Assembly (NCBI RefSeq): GCF_000143145.1
Contig: NC_014313.1
Span: forward strand, 2,914,001-2,978,000
Length of the DNA: 64,000 nucleotides
Reading direction: 5' to 3'
Source: Hyphomicrobium denitrificans ATCC 51888
Lineage (GTDB): Bacteria; Pseudomonadota; Alphaproteobacteria; Rhizobiales; Hyphomicrobiaceae
The position numbers and the translations under genes were made by a program. Positions 57,171-64,000 of the stretch are shown piece after piece. Below the pieces are notes generated by a model, which was not told the origin of the DNA, searched no databases, and worked only from the letters and a program-made list of their open reading frames with translations. Each line of letters starts with the position of its first letter. Positions within the stretch are counted from its first letter, which is position 1.

Positions 57171-58283
57171 TCACTCGGCGTTCATCCCGTGCGCGATGAC
57201 TTTTTTCATCACGCTCGGGAGCGCCTGCGCGTGCAGATCGCGACGATGAACCCAGCGGCAGCGATCCTGCTCGGCCCATAGCGTGAAGCTCGCATCGACC
57301 GGCACGATCGCGCGATAGACGACGAGTTCGAGCCGGAAATGCGTGAACACGTGCACGACCGGTCCCGGCACCGCCATCCACGATGTCGTCACGGGCGCTG
57401 AGCGCAGAGCTTCGCGCTTCGAGGGTGACGCATCACCCCAATGGGTCGATGGAACTTCCAGCATGCCGCCGAGCAATCCCGCTTCAGGCCGCTGGCGGAG
57501 GAGCACGGCGCCATCTTCGCGCTGAACCAGAAACGCGATGCCGAAGCGCGACGGACGTGCCAGCTTCTGGGCTTTGATCGGCAGGGTCTCCGCAATGCCG
57601 CGCGCGCTCGCGGCGCAATCGGGCTGTACGGGACACACGAGGCAGGAGGGATTTTTCGGCGTGCAGATTTCGGCGCCCAAATCCATCATCGCCTGCGCGA
57701 AGTCTCCGGCCCGCCGGGCTGGCGTCAGCGTGGCGGCGAGATTGCGGATTTCCGTCTTGGCCGCAGGAAGCGGCTGCTGGACCGCAAACAATCGCGAGAC
57801 GACACGTTCAATATTACCATCGACCGGCGTCGCCTTCTCGCCGAAGGCAATCGCCGCAATCGCCGCTGCCGTGTAGGGACCGATGCCCGGTAGCTCACGC
57901 AGTTCGACTTCGGTGCGCGGAAATACGCCGTCAAAGTCGCGGACGACCGCGTCGGCGCAGGCTTTGAGATTGCGCGCGCGGGAATAATAGCCGAGGCCTG
58001 CCCACTGCTGCAGGACTTCCTCAAGCTGAGCGGCGGCGAGCGCGGCGACGTTCGGCCAGCGCGCGACGAACTTCTGGAAATACGGAATGACGGCCTTCAC
58101 CGTCGTCTGCTGGAGCATGATCTCCGACAGCCAGACGCGATAGGGATCGGCTTTCTTGCGCGGACCGTAGCGCCACGGGAGATCGCGGCGCTCGGCCTCA
58201 TACCAACGGAGCAACGCCGCCACGGTGTCCGGACCTGCCGGCCGGAGAGGCAACTGCTTCTGAGTTTTCTGAGGAGCGCCCAT
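57171..58283 (-). CDS. mutY: A/G-specific adenine glycosylase
   Basis: A 370-residue MutY that removes adenine opposite 8-oxoguanine. Catalytic Glu54 (LSEIMLQQT), helix-hairpin-helix LPGIGPYTA (131-139), catalytic Asp155 (VDGNIER) and the 4Fe-4S ligands C207, C214, C217, C223 (C-x6-C-x2-C-x5-C). A C-terminal NUDIX-like domain for 8-oxoG recognition follows about residue 240. The ATG at 58283 after GGGAG is used; the frame remains open 72 codons further. It is convergent with ccrM. Confidence 0.96.
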   Translation of the reverse strand: MGAPQKTQKQLPLRPAGPDTVAALLRWYEAERRDLPWRYGPRKKADPYRVWLSEIMLQQTTVKAVIPYFQKFVARWPNVAALAAAQLEEVLQQWAGLGYYSRARNLKACADAVVRDFDGVFPRTEVELRELPGIGPYTAAAIAAIAFGEKATPVDGNIERVVSRLFAVQQPLPAAKTEIRNLAATLTPARRAGDFAQAMMDLGAEICTPKNPSCLVCPVQPDCAASARGIAETLPIKAQKLARPSRFGIAFLVQREDGAVLLRQRPEAGLLGGMLEVPSTHWGDASPSKREALRSAPVTTSWMAVPGPVVHVFTHFRLELVVYRAIVPVDASFTLWAEQDRCRWVHRRDLHAQALPSVMKKVIAHGMNAE

Positions 58284-58330
58284 GCGTCTCCCGATCTCTG
58301 GTTGCGCCGGACTCTCGAATCGCGTCGACA

Positions 58331-58933
58331 ATGGTAGTTGTCCTGTACGACACCACAAGCCAACTCGAGCGTCGGATTGCCATGAACGGCAAACAACCCA
58401 CAGCCGTTGCGCGGCCGCTGCCGGCCGACAAGCGCGCGTCCAAGGGCTATTTCGCCCGCTCAGTCGGGGCATATGTGCCGAAAGTTGTAGCGGCGGCATT
58501 CGAAAAATACGGATTTCACACTGCCGAAATCATGACGTCGTGGGAAACGATCGTCGGAGCCGATCTTGCGCGGCTGACACGTCCCGACGCCATCAAGTGG
58601 CCGCGCGGCGCCAAGGGGCGGGTTGCGTCCGACGATGACGCGCCGACGACCGGGGCGACGCTCATCCTGGCCTCCAACCCGGCGTTTGCGCTCGAGGTTT
58701 CGTACCGGACGCAGGAAATCATCGACCGGATCAACCGCTACTTCGGCTACCGCGCAATCGCGCAGCTGCGCATCGTTCAGACGCCAAAGGCGGAAACACC
58801 GGCCAAGACCGAGCCGGTTCGCTATGCGCCAGCCGTCCCGGATCAGGGCGCAACGTCGCCGATCACAGAAGGCCTGAGCGGGGCGCTCGCGTCTCTCGCG
58901 AACAATGTCAAGGCCGCCGCGCAACCGCGCTGA
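58331..58933 (+). CDS. DUF721 domain protein (DciA-like)
   Basis: A protein of up to 200 residues in the DUF721 family, which includes the DciA helicase-loading factor. Core: VPKVVAAAFEKYGFHTAEIMTSWETIVGADLARLTRP and the later LEVSYRTQEIIDRINRYFGYRAIAQLRIVQT. Alphaproteobacterial DciA proteins are longer and more disordered at the C-terminus, as here (about residues 155-200). The start could instead be the ATG at 58382. It is divergent from mutY with under 50 bp between starts. Direct assignment as DciA is inferred. Confidence 0.85.
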   Translation: MVVVLYDTTSQLERRIAMNGKQPTAVARPLPADKRASKGYFARSVGAYVPKVVAAAFEKYGFHTAEIMTSWETIVGADLARLTRPDAIKWPRGAKGRVASDDDAPTTGATLILASNPAFALEVSYRTQEIIDRINRYFGYRAIAQLRIVQTPKAETPAKTEPVRYAPAVPDQGATSPITEGLSGALASLANNVKAAAQPR

Positions 58934-59062
58934 GCCGCCGCAACGTCATTAAATAAGCGTTCAGTTGCTATTCAGCGCGCTTTCGGCTTATTCGAGCGCG
59001 ATAAACGTGCCAGCGCCGGACGTGCGGTCCTGCGCGACATAATCCGAAGAGGAGTCACGACC

Positions 59063-59764
59063 TTGAGCGCATTCAATGACCTTCTTTCGGGGCGTTCCGT
59101 GTCGCGCCGTGCAGCATGGCTTGGCATGGCGGCAACCGTCGCCGTCAGCGGTTTCTCGATCGCCGCGTCCGGACCTTCGTATGCTCAGCGCAAACAGGGC
59201 CCGTCGGAAGTCTCGGTCGACGAGCTGATGAAGCCGTCGGATCTGGCTGACCTCACGCTCGGGCCGGCGGACGCCAAAGTCACCGTCGTCGAGTATGCGT
59301 CGATGACCTGCCCGCACTGCGCGCACTTCGAGACCGACGTTTTCGAGAACTTCAAAAAGAAATACATCGACACCGGCAAAGTCCGCTTCGTCTATCGCGA
59401 ATTCCCGCTCGACAACCTCGCGGCCGCCGTCTCGATGCTCGCCCGCTGCGCAGGCGGCGATAAGACGTTCCCGCTGATCCAGACGTTCTACGCCAAGCAG
59501 GCCGAGTGGGCGTTCACGCAGGGAAATCCGGTGCCGAAGCTTTTCGACATCGCCAAGCAGGCCGGGTTTACGCAGGAAAGCTTCGACAAGTGCCTGACCG
59601 ACCAGAAGCTTCTGGATCAGATCACGGCCCAGCGCACGCGCGCCAGCGATACGTTTGGCGTCAATGCCACACCTACATTCTTTATCAACGGCAAGAAGCT
59701 TCCGGAAACGCCAACGCTCGAAGCTTTCGATAAGGTGATCGAGCCGCTGCTGGCGGCGAAGTAA
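59063..59764 (+). CDS. DsbA family thioredoxin, Tat-like signal
   Basis: A 233-residue periplasmic oxidoreductase with a TTG start behind AGAGGAG at 59047-59053. The N-terminus (SVSRRAAWLGMAATVAVSGFS) has a twin-Arg followed by a hydrophobic segment, suggesting export by Tat. The redox pair is C83-P-H-C86 (YASMTCPHCAHF); the cis-Pro segment is GVNATPTFFING. DsbA_2/KDG-type helical insert is seen. It is followed by another DsbA-like gene 15 bp downstream. No DsbB partner nearby. Confidence 0.9.
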   Translation: MSAFNDLLSGRSVSRRAAWLGMAATVAVSGFSIAASGPSYAQRKQGPSEVSVDELMKPSDLADLTLGPADAKVTVVEYASMTCPHCAHFETDVFENFKKKYIDTGKVRFVYREFPLDNLAAAVSMLARCAGGDKTFPLIQTFYAKQAEWAFTQGNPVPKLFDIAKQAGFTQESFDKCLTDQKLLDQITAQRTRASDTFGVNATPTFFINGKKLPETPTLEAFDKVIEPLLAAK

Positions 59765-59779
59765 CCTCGGGACTTCCTC

Positions 59780-60574
59780 ATGCCGCTGATCCGCGTTCTG
59801 GCCTTTTGCACCGCCATTGCCGTGGCGGCAGCGGTTGGCGGATGCGGCGCGACGCTTCCGCAAACGGCGAGCATAACGAGCGACGGAAACGCAGGCGCTG
59901 CTTATCCGTCGATCGCATCCGAGCAGCCGGAAGGCGTTCCGAAGCCATTCGGCGCGGCCGACGAACCCGCACGCACGGGGCGCGAGGTCATTGCGAACCC
60001 GACGATCGCGGACGTGATGGCGCCGAGCCCGCTTCCGGAAATGAGCTGGGGCAACGCCAATGCGCCGGTAACGATGGTCGAATACGCGTCGCTCACCTGC
60101 CCGCATTGCCGGAACTTCCACCTGACCGTCTATCCGGATTTCAAGCGGCGCTTCATCGACACGGGGAAGGTCCGGTACATCCTGCGCGAGTTCCCCATCG
60201 GGAAAACGTCCGGGAACGCGACGATCGCACTCAGGTGTGCGCCGCCCGATAAGTACCTAGATCTCTTCGGGAAATTCATGGAGCAGCAGTCTTCTTGGGT
60301 GTCCCAGGAAGTGCGGCTCGACGCGATTTATGCCGTGGCACGACAGGTGGGGATGACTCGCCCGCAGTTTGACGCGTGCTTGCAGAATCAAGGCATGATC
60401 GAAAACCTCAAGTGGGTAAAGGATCGTGGGCGCAAGCTCGGCATCGTTGGAACGCCGAACTTTTTCATCGGCACCAAGCTCATCAAAAAAGAGCTGACGA
60501 TCGCGGAGATTGCCGACTACGTCCAGCAAGCCGAGCAGCACGGTGGGACGCCAACGGCGGCGGCAAGTCCTTAG
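59780..60574 (+). CDS. DsbA family thioredoxin, predicted lipoprotein
   Basis: A 264-residue protein with a lipobox (VGGC, Cys22) after a hydrophobic signal, so probably anchored in a membrane by lipid. A disordered linker (about 25-85) leads to a DsbA domain with the CPHC pair in YASLTCPHCRNF and GIVGTPNFFIG for the cis-Pro. About 30-35% similar by eye to the preceding gene product, showing tandem duplication of the fold. Next gene is smc, 60 bp on. Confidence 0.9.
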   Translation: MPLIRVLAFCTAIAVAAAVGGCGATLPQTASITSDGNAGAAYPSIASEQPEGVPKPFGAADEPARTGREVIANPTIADVMAPSPLPEMSWGNANAPVTMVEYASLTCPHCRNFHLTVYPDFKRRFIDTGKVRYILREFPIGKTSGNATIALRCAPPDKYLDLFGKFMEQQSSWVSQEVRLDAIYAVARQVGMTRPQFDACLQNQGMIENLKWVKDRGRKLGIVGTPNFFIGTKLIKKELTIAEIADYVQQAEQHGGTPTAAASP

Positions 60575-60634
60575 CGCTGATCTCGCGACCGGTCCTTGGC
60601 CCCTCTGAGACGGCATTGAGGACACCACGACGAA

Positions 60635-63600
60635 ATGAAAATCACGCGTCTCCGAATTCTCGGATTCAAGTCGTTCGTCGATCCGACCGAGCTCGTCATC
60701 GAGCCCGGCTTGACCGGCGTCGTCGGTCCGAACGGATGCGGAAAGTCGAACCTGCTCGAAGCGCTTCGCTGGGTGATGGGCGAGTCGTCGCATAAATCCA
60801 TGCGCGCGGCGGCGATGGACGACGTGATTTTTTCGGGCTCCGGAGGACGCCCCGAGCGCCAGAGCGCCGAAGTCACGATGTTCCTCGACAACAGCGCGCG
60901 ACGGGCTCCGGCCGAATTCAACGACAACGATACGATTGAAATCACGCGCCGCATCGAGCGCGAGGCGGGGTCCGCTTACCGGATCAACGGCCGCGAAGTT
61001 CGCGCTCGTGACGTCAAGGTTCTGTTCGAGGACGCGGCGACGGGCGCGCGCTCGCCTGCACTCGTGCGGCAAGGACAGATCGGCGAACTCGTCAACGCCA
61101 AGCCGGAGCATCGGCGGCGCATTCTTGAAGATGCGGCAGGCATCGCCGGTCTGCACACGCGCCGGCATGAAGCGGAACTGAGACTCAGGGCGGCCGAGGC
61201 GAATATCGAACGCCTGAGCGATGTCGTCGGGCAGCTGCAATCGCAATCGGATTCCTTGAAACGGCAAGCACGTCAGGCCCGCCGCTATAAGGAGATTTCG
61301 GGCGAAATCCGCCAGCAGGAAGCGCTGGCGAGGCATCTGACGTGGCAGGATGCGCAGGCGAGTGTCGACCAGGACGAGGCGCAGCTCGCGCACGCCATGG
61401 CGCGTCTTGGAGCCGCGACGGAAGCGGAAGCGAAATCCTTCAACGAGGAACTTCGTCTGGCGGAAGGCTTGCCGCCGCTTCGAGAAGCCGAAGCGGAGAA
61501 AGCTGCGGCGCTGGCGCGATTCAAAATCGAGCAGGAAAATCTGGAGCGCGAGGCGCAGCGCGCGGCCGACCGGGCGCGCGAACTGGATGCGCGCTTGAAG
61601 CAGCTCGAAGCCGATCTTACGCGCGAATCCGGGTTCATCCGCGAAGCGAAGGAAACGCTCGTTCATCTCGATGCCGATCTGACGGCCATTTCCGAAGCGG
61701 ACGCCAAGGCGGTGGACGAGGAAGCAAGCGAGCGGAGCAATCTCGAAAAGGCGGAGGCGCGGCGCGTCGAAACGGACGCGCATTTCGCCGACATCACGCA
61801 TCGTGCGGCGGAAGCGAGAGCGCGTCTCAGAAGCCTCGAGGAAGCGCTGCAAGAGCGCAAGGATCTCGTCACGAAAATCACGCGGCAGGTCGCGTCGTTC
61901 GATACGCAGATCGCCGACATCACAGCCAACGCGCCGGATCGTCAGCAGCTCGATGAGGTTTCCGAACGCGGTCATGCGCTGTCGCAGGAAATCACCGACA
62001 TCGAGGCGCAGACGGTCGCCGCGGAAGAGGCCGTGAAGACGACGCAGGCCGAGGCCAGGTCGCGACGCGATGAAGCCCAGCGGGTCCGTCTCGCGGCGAA
62101 CGCGTTCTCGACGGAGCGCGAGACGATCGCCAAGCTTCTGGCCGTTGCCGACGAAGGCGCGTATCCGCCCGCCGTCGATCAGATCCGCGTTTCGCCCGGA
62201 TATGAGACCGCGCTCGGTGCGGCGCTCGGAGACGATCTCGAAGCGCCTCTGGCGACGGAAGCCAGCGTCCACTGGCGGCACCTCGACGTTCCTGCCGAAG
62301 AGCACGCCCTGCCTGCCGAAGCCGAGCCGATGGTGATGCATGTCCAGGCGCCGCAGGAGCTGACGCGCCGCCTACGTCAGATCGGCGTGGTGCACAGGTC
62401 CGCCGGGCCGCTGCTGCAGCCGCACTTGAAGCCTGGCCAGCGTCTCGTTTCGCTCGAAGGCGATCTCTGGCGTTGGGATGGCTTCGTCGCGGCTGCGGGT
62501 GGCGTGACGCCTGCGGCGCAGCGGCTCGCGCACAAGAACCGCCTGCTCGAACTCGATCGCAAGGCTCAGGCCGTGCTGAACGAGGCCAAGGATACGATCG
62601 AAGCCGAGCGCGCGGCGGCTGATGCCGCGCAAAAAGCTGAAGCGGACGAGCGGCGCTTGCGGCAGTTATGGCGCGACAAGCAAAACGAGCTCGCACAAAT
62701 CCGGCAGAAATTAACGTCGCTCGAAAAGCTTCAGCGCGAAAGCGAGACGCGGCTTGCGGCTGTCACCGCGCAACGGGCGCGCGCGGACGAAGACCTGACG
62801 AACGCGCAGGCGCGGCACGTCGAGATCGAGGCGCACATCGTCACGATGAGCGCTGGCGAAGATCTCGAACCGCTGCTCAAGACGGCGCAGACCGAAGCCG
62901 AGCAGGCGCGGCGCGAGGTCGCCGAAGCGCGCGTGCGTGTCGGAAGCATCGAGCGGGATCGTCAAATCCGAGCGGAACGCATTCGTCACGCCAACGCCGA
63001 CATCGCCCGCTGGAAAGGCCGGCACGAGAGCGCCGAACAGCAGGTGCAGGCGCTGGAAGCACGGCTCACCGAAACGCGGGGTGAGATCGAAGCCAACGCC
63101 GATCTGCCCGCGCGCATCGCGGCTCAGCGCGAGACGCTGCTGTCGGCGCTTTCGCGCGCTGACGAAGATCGCAAATCCGCGGCCGACGCGCTGGCTACGG
63201 TCGAAGCCTCGTTGCGAGCGGCGACAGAAGGTTTGCGAGCGGCGCAGACGGAAGTCTCAAGCGCACGCGAAGCCAATGCCCGAATTGAAACACGGCTCGA
63301 AAATGGGCGTCTGCGTCGGCAGGAGGCGGCCCGGCACATTCGCGAGACGTTCGAAGTTGCACCCGAGGATTGCCTCGCAATTGCTGCGGTTTCCGAATTT
63401 TCGACCATTCCGCCGCTTGCCGAAGTCGAAAAACAGCTGACGCGGCTGAAGGCCGATCGCGAACGGCTCGGCGGCGTCAATCTGCAAGCGGATGATGACC
63501 TCGCGGAGGTCTCGAAACAGCTCGAAGGTCTTGGCGCGGAGAAGAACGATCTCGAGCAGGGAATTCAAAAGCTGCGTGGCGCCATCCAGCAGTTGAACAA

Positions 63601-64000
63601 GGAAGGCAAGGCGCGGCTCGACGAAGCCTTCGCGACCGTCAATGCGCACTTCGAGCGGCTGTTCACGCATCTGTTCGGTGGCGGCGAAGCGCGGCTCGAG
63701 ATGATCGAGAGTCCGGAAGACCCGTTGGAGGGCGGCCTCGAGATCATCGCCAAGCCGCCAGGAAAGAAGCCTGCGACGCTGTCATTGCTTTCGGGCGGCG
63801 AGCAGACGCTGACGGCGCTATCGCTCATCTTCGCGGTGTTCCTCACCAACCCGTCGCCGATCTGCGTCCTGGACGAGGTCGATGCGCCGCTCGACGATGC
63901 CAACGTCGATCGCTTCTGCCGCCTGATGGAGCAGATGGCGAGCGAGACAGCCACGCGGTTCCTCGCAATCACGCATCACCCGATGACGATGGCGCGCATG
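60635..64000 (+). CDS. smc: Chromosome segregation protein SMC (runs off the window)
   Basis: At least 1122 residues, with the C-terminal end beyond the window. The P-loop is GPNGCGKSN (31-39) with MKITRLRILGFKSFVDP ahead of it. A first coiled coil runs to about residue 490, a compact hinge spans about 495-625 (with GYETALGAALGD and the closing VTPAAQRLAHKNRLLEL), then a second coiled coil. The C-terminal signature LSGGEQTLTALSL and Walker B ICVLDEVDAPLDDANVDRF are inside the window, so only the last few tens of residues are missing. It organises and segregates chromosomes with ScpA/ScpB. Confidence 0.97.
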   Translation, partial: MKITRLRILGFKSFVDPTELVIEPGLTGVVGPNGCGKSNLLEALRWVMGESSHKSMRAAAMDDVIFSGSGGRPERQSAEVTMFLDNSARRAPAEFNDNDTIEITRRIEREAGSAYRINGREVRARDVKVLFEDAATGARSPALVRQGQIGELVNAKPEHRRRILEDAAGIAGLHTRRHEAELRLRAAEANIERLSDVVGQLQSQSDSLKRQARQARRYKEISGEIRQQEALARHLTWQDAQASVDQDEAQLAHAMARLGAATEAEAKSFNEELRLAEGLPPLREAEAEKAAALARFKIEQENLEREAQRAADRARELDARLKQLEADLTRESGFIREAKETLVHLDADLTAISEADAKAVDEEASERSNLEKAEARRVETDAHFADITHRAAEARARLRSLEEALQERKDLVTKITRQVASFDTQIADITANAPDRQQLDEVSERGHALSQEITDIEAQTVAAEEAVKTTQAEARSRRDEAQRVRLAANAFSTERETIAKLLAVADEGAYPPAVDQIRVSPGYETALGAALGDDLEAPLATEASVHWRHLDVPAEEHALPAEAEPMVMHVQAPQELTRRLRQIGVVHRSAGPLLQPHLKPGQRLVSLEGDLWRWDGFVAAAGGVTPAAQRLAHKNRLLELDRKAQAVLNEAKDTIEAERAAADAAQKAEADERRLRQLWRDKQNELAQIRQKLTSLEKLQRESETRLAAVTAQRARADEDLTNAQARHVEIEAHIVTMSAGEDLEPLLKTAQTEAEQARREVAEARVRVGSIERDRQIRAERIRHANADIARWKGRHESAEQQVQALEARLTETRGEIEANADLPARIAAQRETLLSALSRADEDRKSAADALATVEASLRAATEGLRAAQTEVSSAREANARIETRLENGRLRRQEAARHIRETFEVAPEDCLAIAAVSEFSTIPPLAEVEKQLTRLKADRERLGGVNLQADDDLAEVSKQLEGLGAEKNDLEQGIQKLRGAIQQLNKEGKARLDEAFATVNAHFERLFTHLFGGGEARLEMIESPEDPLEGGLEIIAKPPGKKPATLSLLSGGEQTLTALSLIFAVFLTNPSPICVLDEVDAPLDDANVDRFCRLMEQMASETATRFLAITHHPMTMARM

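Noticed and set aside
60257..62341. Minus-strand frame of 694 codons opposite the lipoprotein DsbA and smc genes
   Set aside because: It is antisense to diagnostic SMC and DsbA motifs; Arg/Phe-rich composition is that of a shadow frame.

Overview
This window looks like chromosomal DNA from a GC-rich alphaproteobacterium of the order Hyphomicrobiales (Rhizobiales), most plausibly a Hyphomicrobium-like methylotroph. The evidence is a CcrM-type GANTC methyltransferase, an HdaA-type DnaA homologue in a DUF2066/phosphatidyltransferase/permease/polyphosphate cluster, a split glyQ/glyS with a small membrane-protein gene between them, an alphaproteobacterial-type uracil-DNA glycosylase, and a XoxF-type methanol dehydrogenase. 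The genus is inferred from gene content only; no database search was possible.

Layout. 1-10 kb is accessory: an Rrf2-family regulator, a dihydrofolate-reductase-like protein, a small exported protein, a LuxR-family regulator followed by a very glycine-rich autotransporter, and a convergent TonB-dependent siderophore receptor. A tRNA-Leu(UAA) sits at 9.96-10.05 kb. 10-16 kb holds a thioredoxin-like protein, a ketopantoate-reductase-like enzyme, a secreted protein with a probable frameshift, and divergent aspS and rnd. Rnd is followed by tandem hairpins and a mosaic repeat. 16-24.5 kb is one long minus-strand block: dnaJ-like, ppx, ppk, hdaA, AI-2E/PerM-type transporter, CDP-alcohol phosphatidyltransferase, DUF2066 protein. 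24.6-32 kb carries purM and purN, separated by xoxF (opposite strand) and a GT4 glycosyltransferase, then a cytochrome P450. 32-46 kb is housekeeping: DinB protein, ndk, a GYF_2-domain membrane protein, DUF3147, an ABC-F ATPase, chrA, glyS/glyQ, an S49 peptidase, a TrmN6-like methyltransferase, DUF2007 and a polyprenyl diphosphate synthase. 46-54 kb: ispE, a TPR lipoprotein-like protein, ETF-QO, UDG, a GyrI-like protein, moaB and a GT2 glycosyltransferase. 54-64 kb is a DNA-maintenance cluster: radical SAM protein, rnhB, ccrM, mutY, a DUF721/DciA-like gene, two DsbA-like thioredoxins and smc, which runs off the right edge.

How the genes fit together. The ppk/ppx pair makes and degrades polyphosphate and lies in the same transcription direction as hdaA, which restrains DnaA. 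CcrM, MutY, RnhB, SMC and the DUF721 protein are genome-maintenance functions next to two envelope thioredoxins. XoxF, with ETF-QO and the polyprenyl (quinone side-chain) synthase, fits a respiratory methylotrophic lifestyle. No prophage, CRISPR array, integrase or insertion sequence was recognised.

No clearly new multi-gene system was found. The most unusual signals are: a perfect A AAA AAA slippery tract in the secreted-protein gene at 11.8-12.4 kb, where the -1 frame gives the more natural C-terminus; an orphan lanthanide-type XoxF inside a purine-synthesis locus; a Gly-rich autotransporter with a 64-residue internal duplication; palindromes just upstream of two genes for exported proteins; and a perfect 14-bp hairpin inside the 3' end of ispE.
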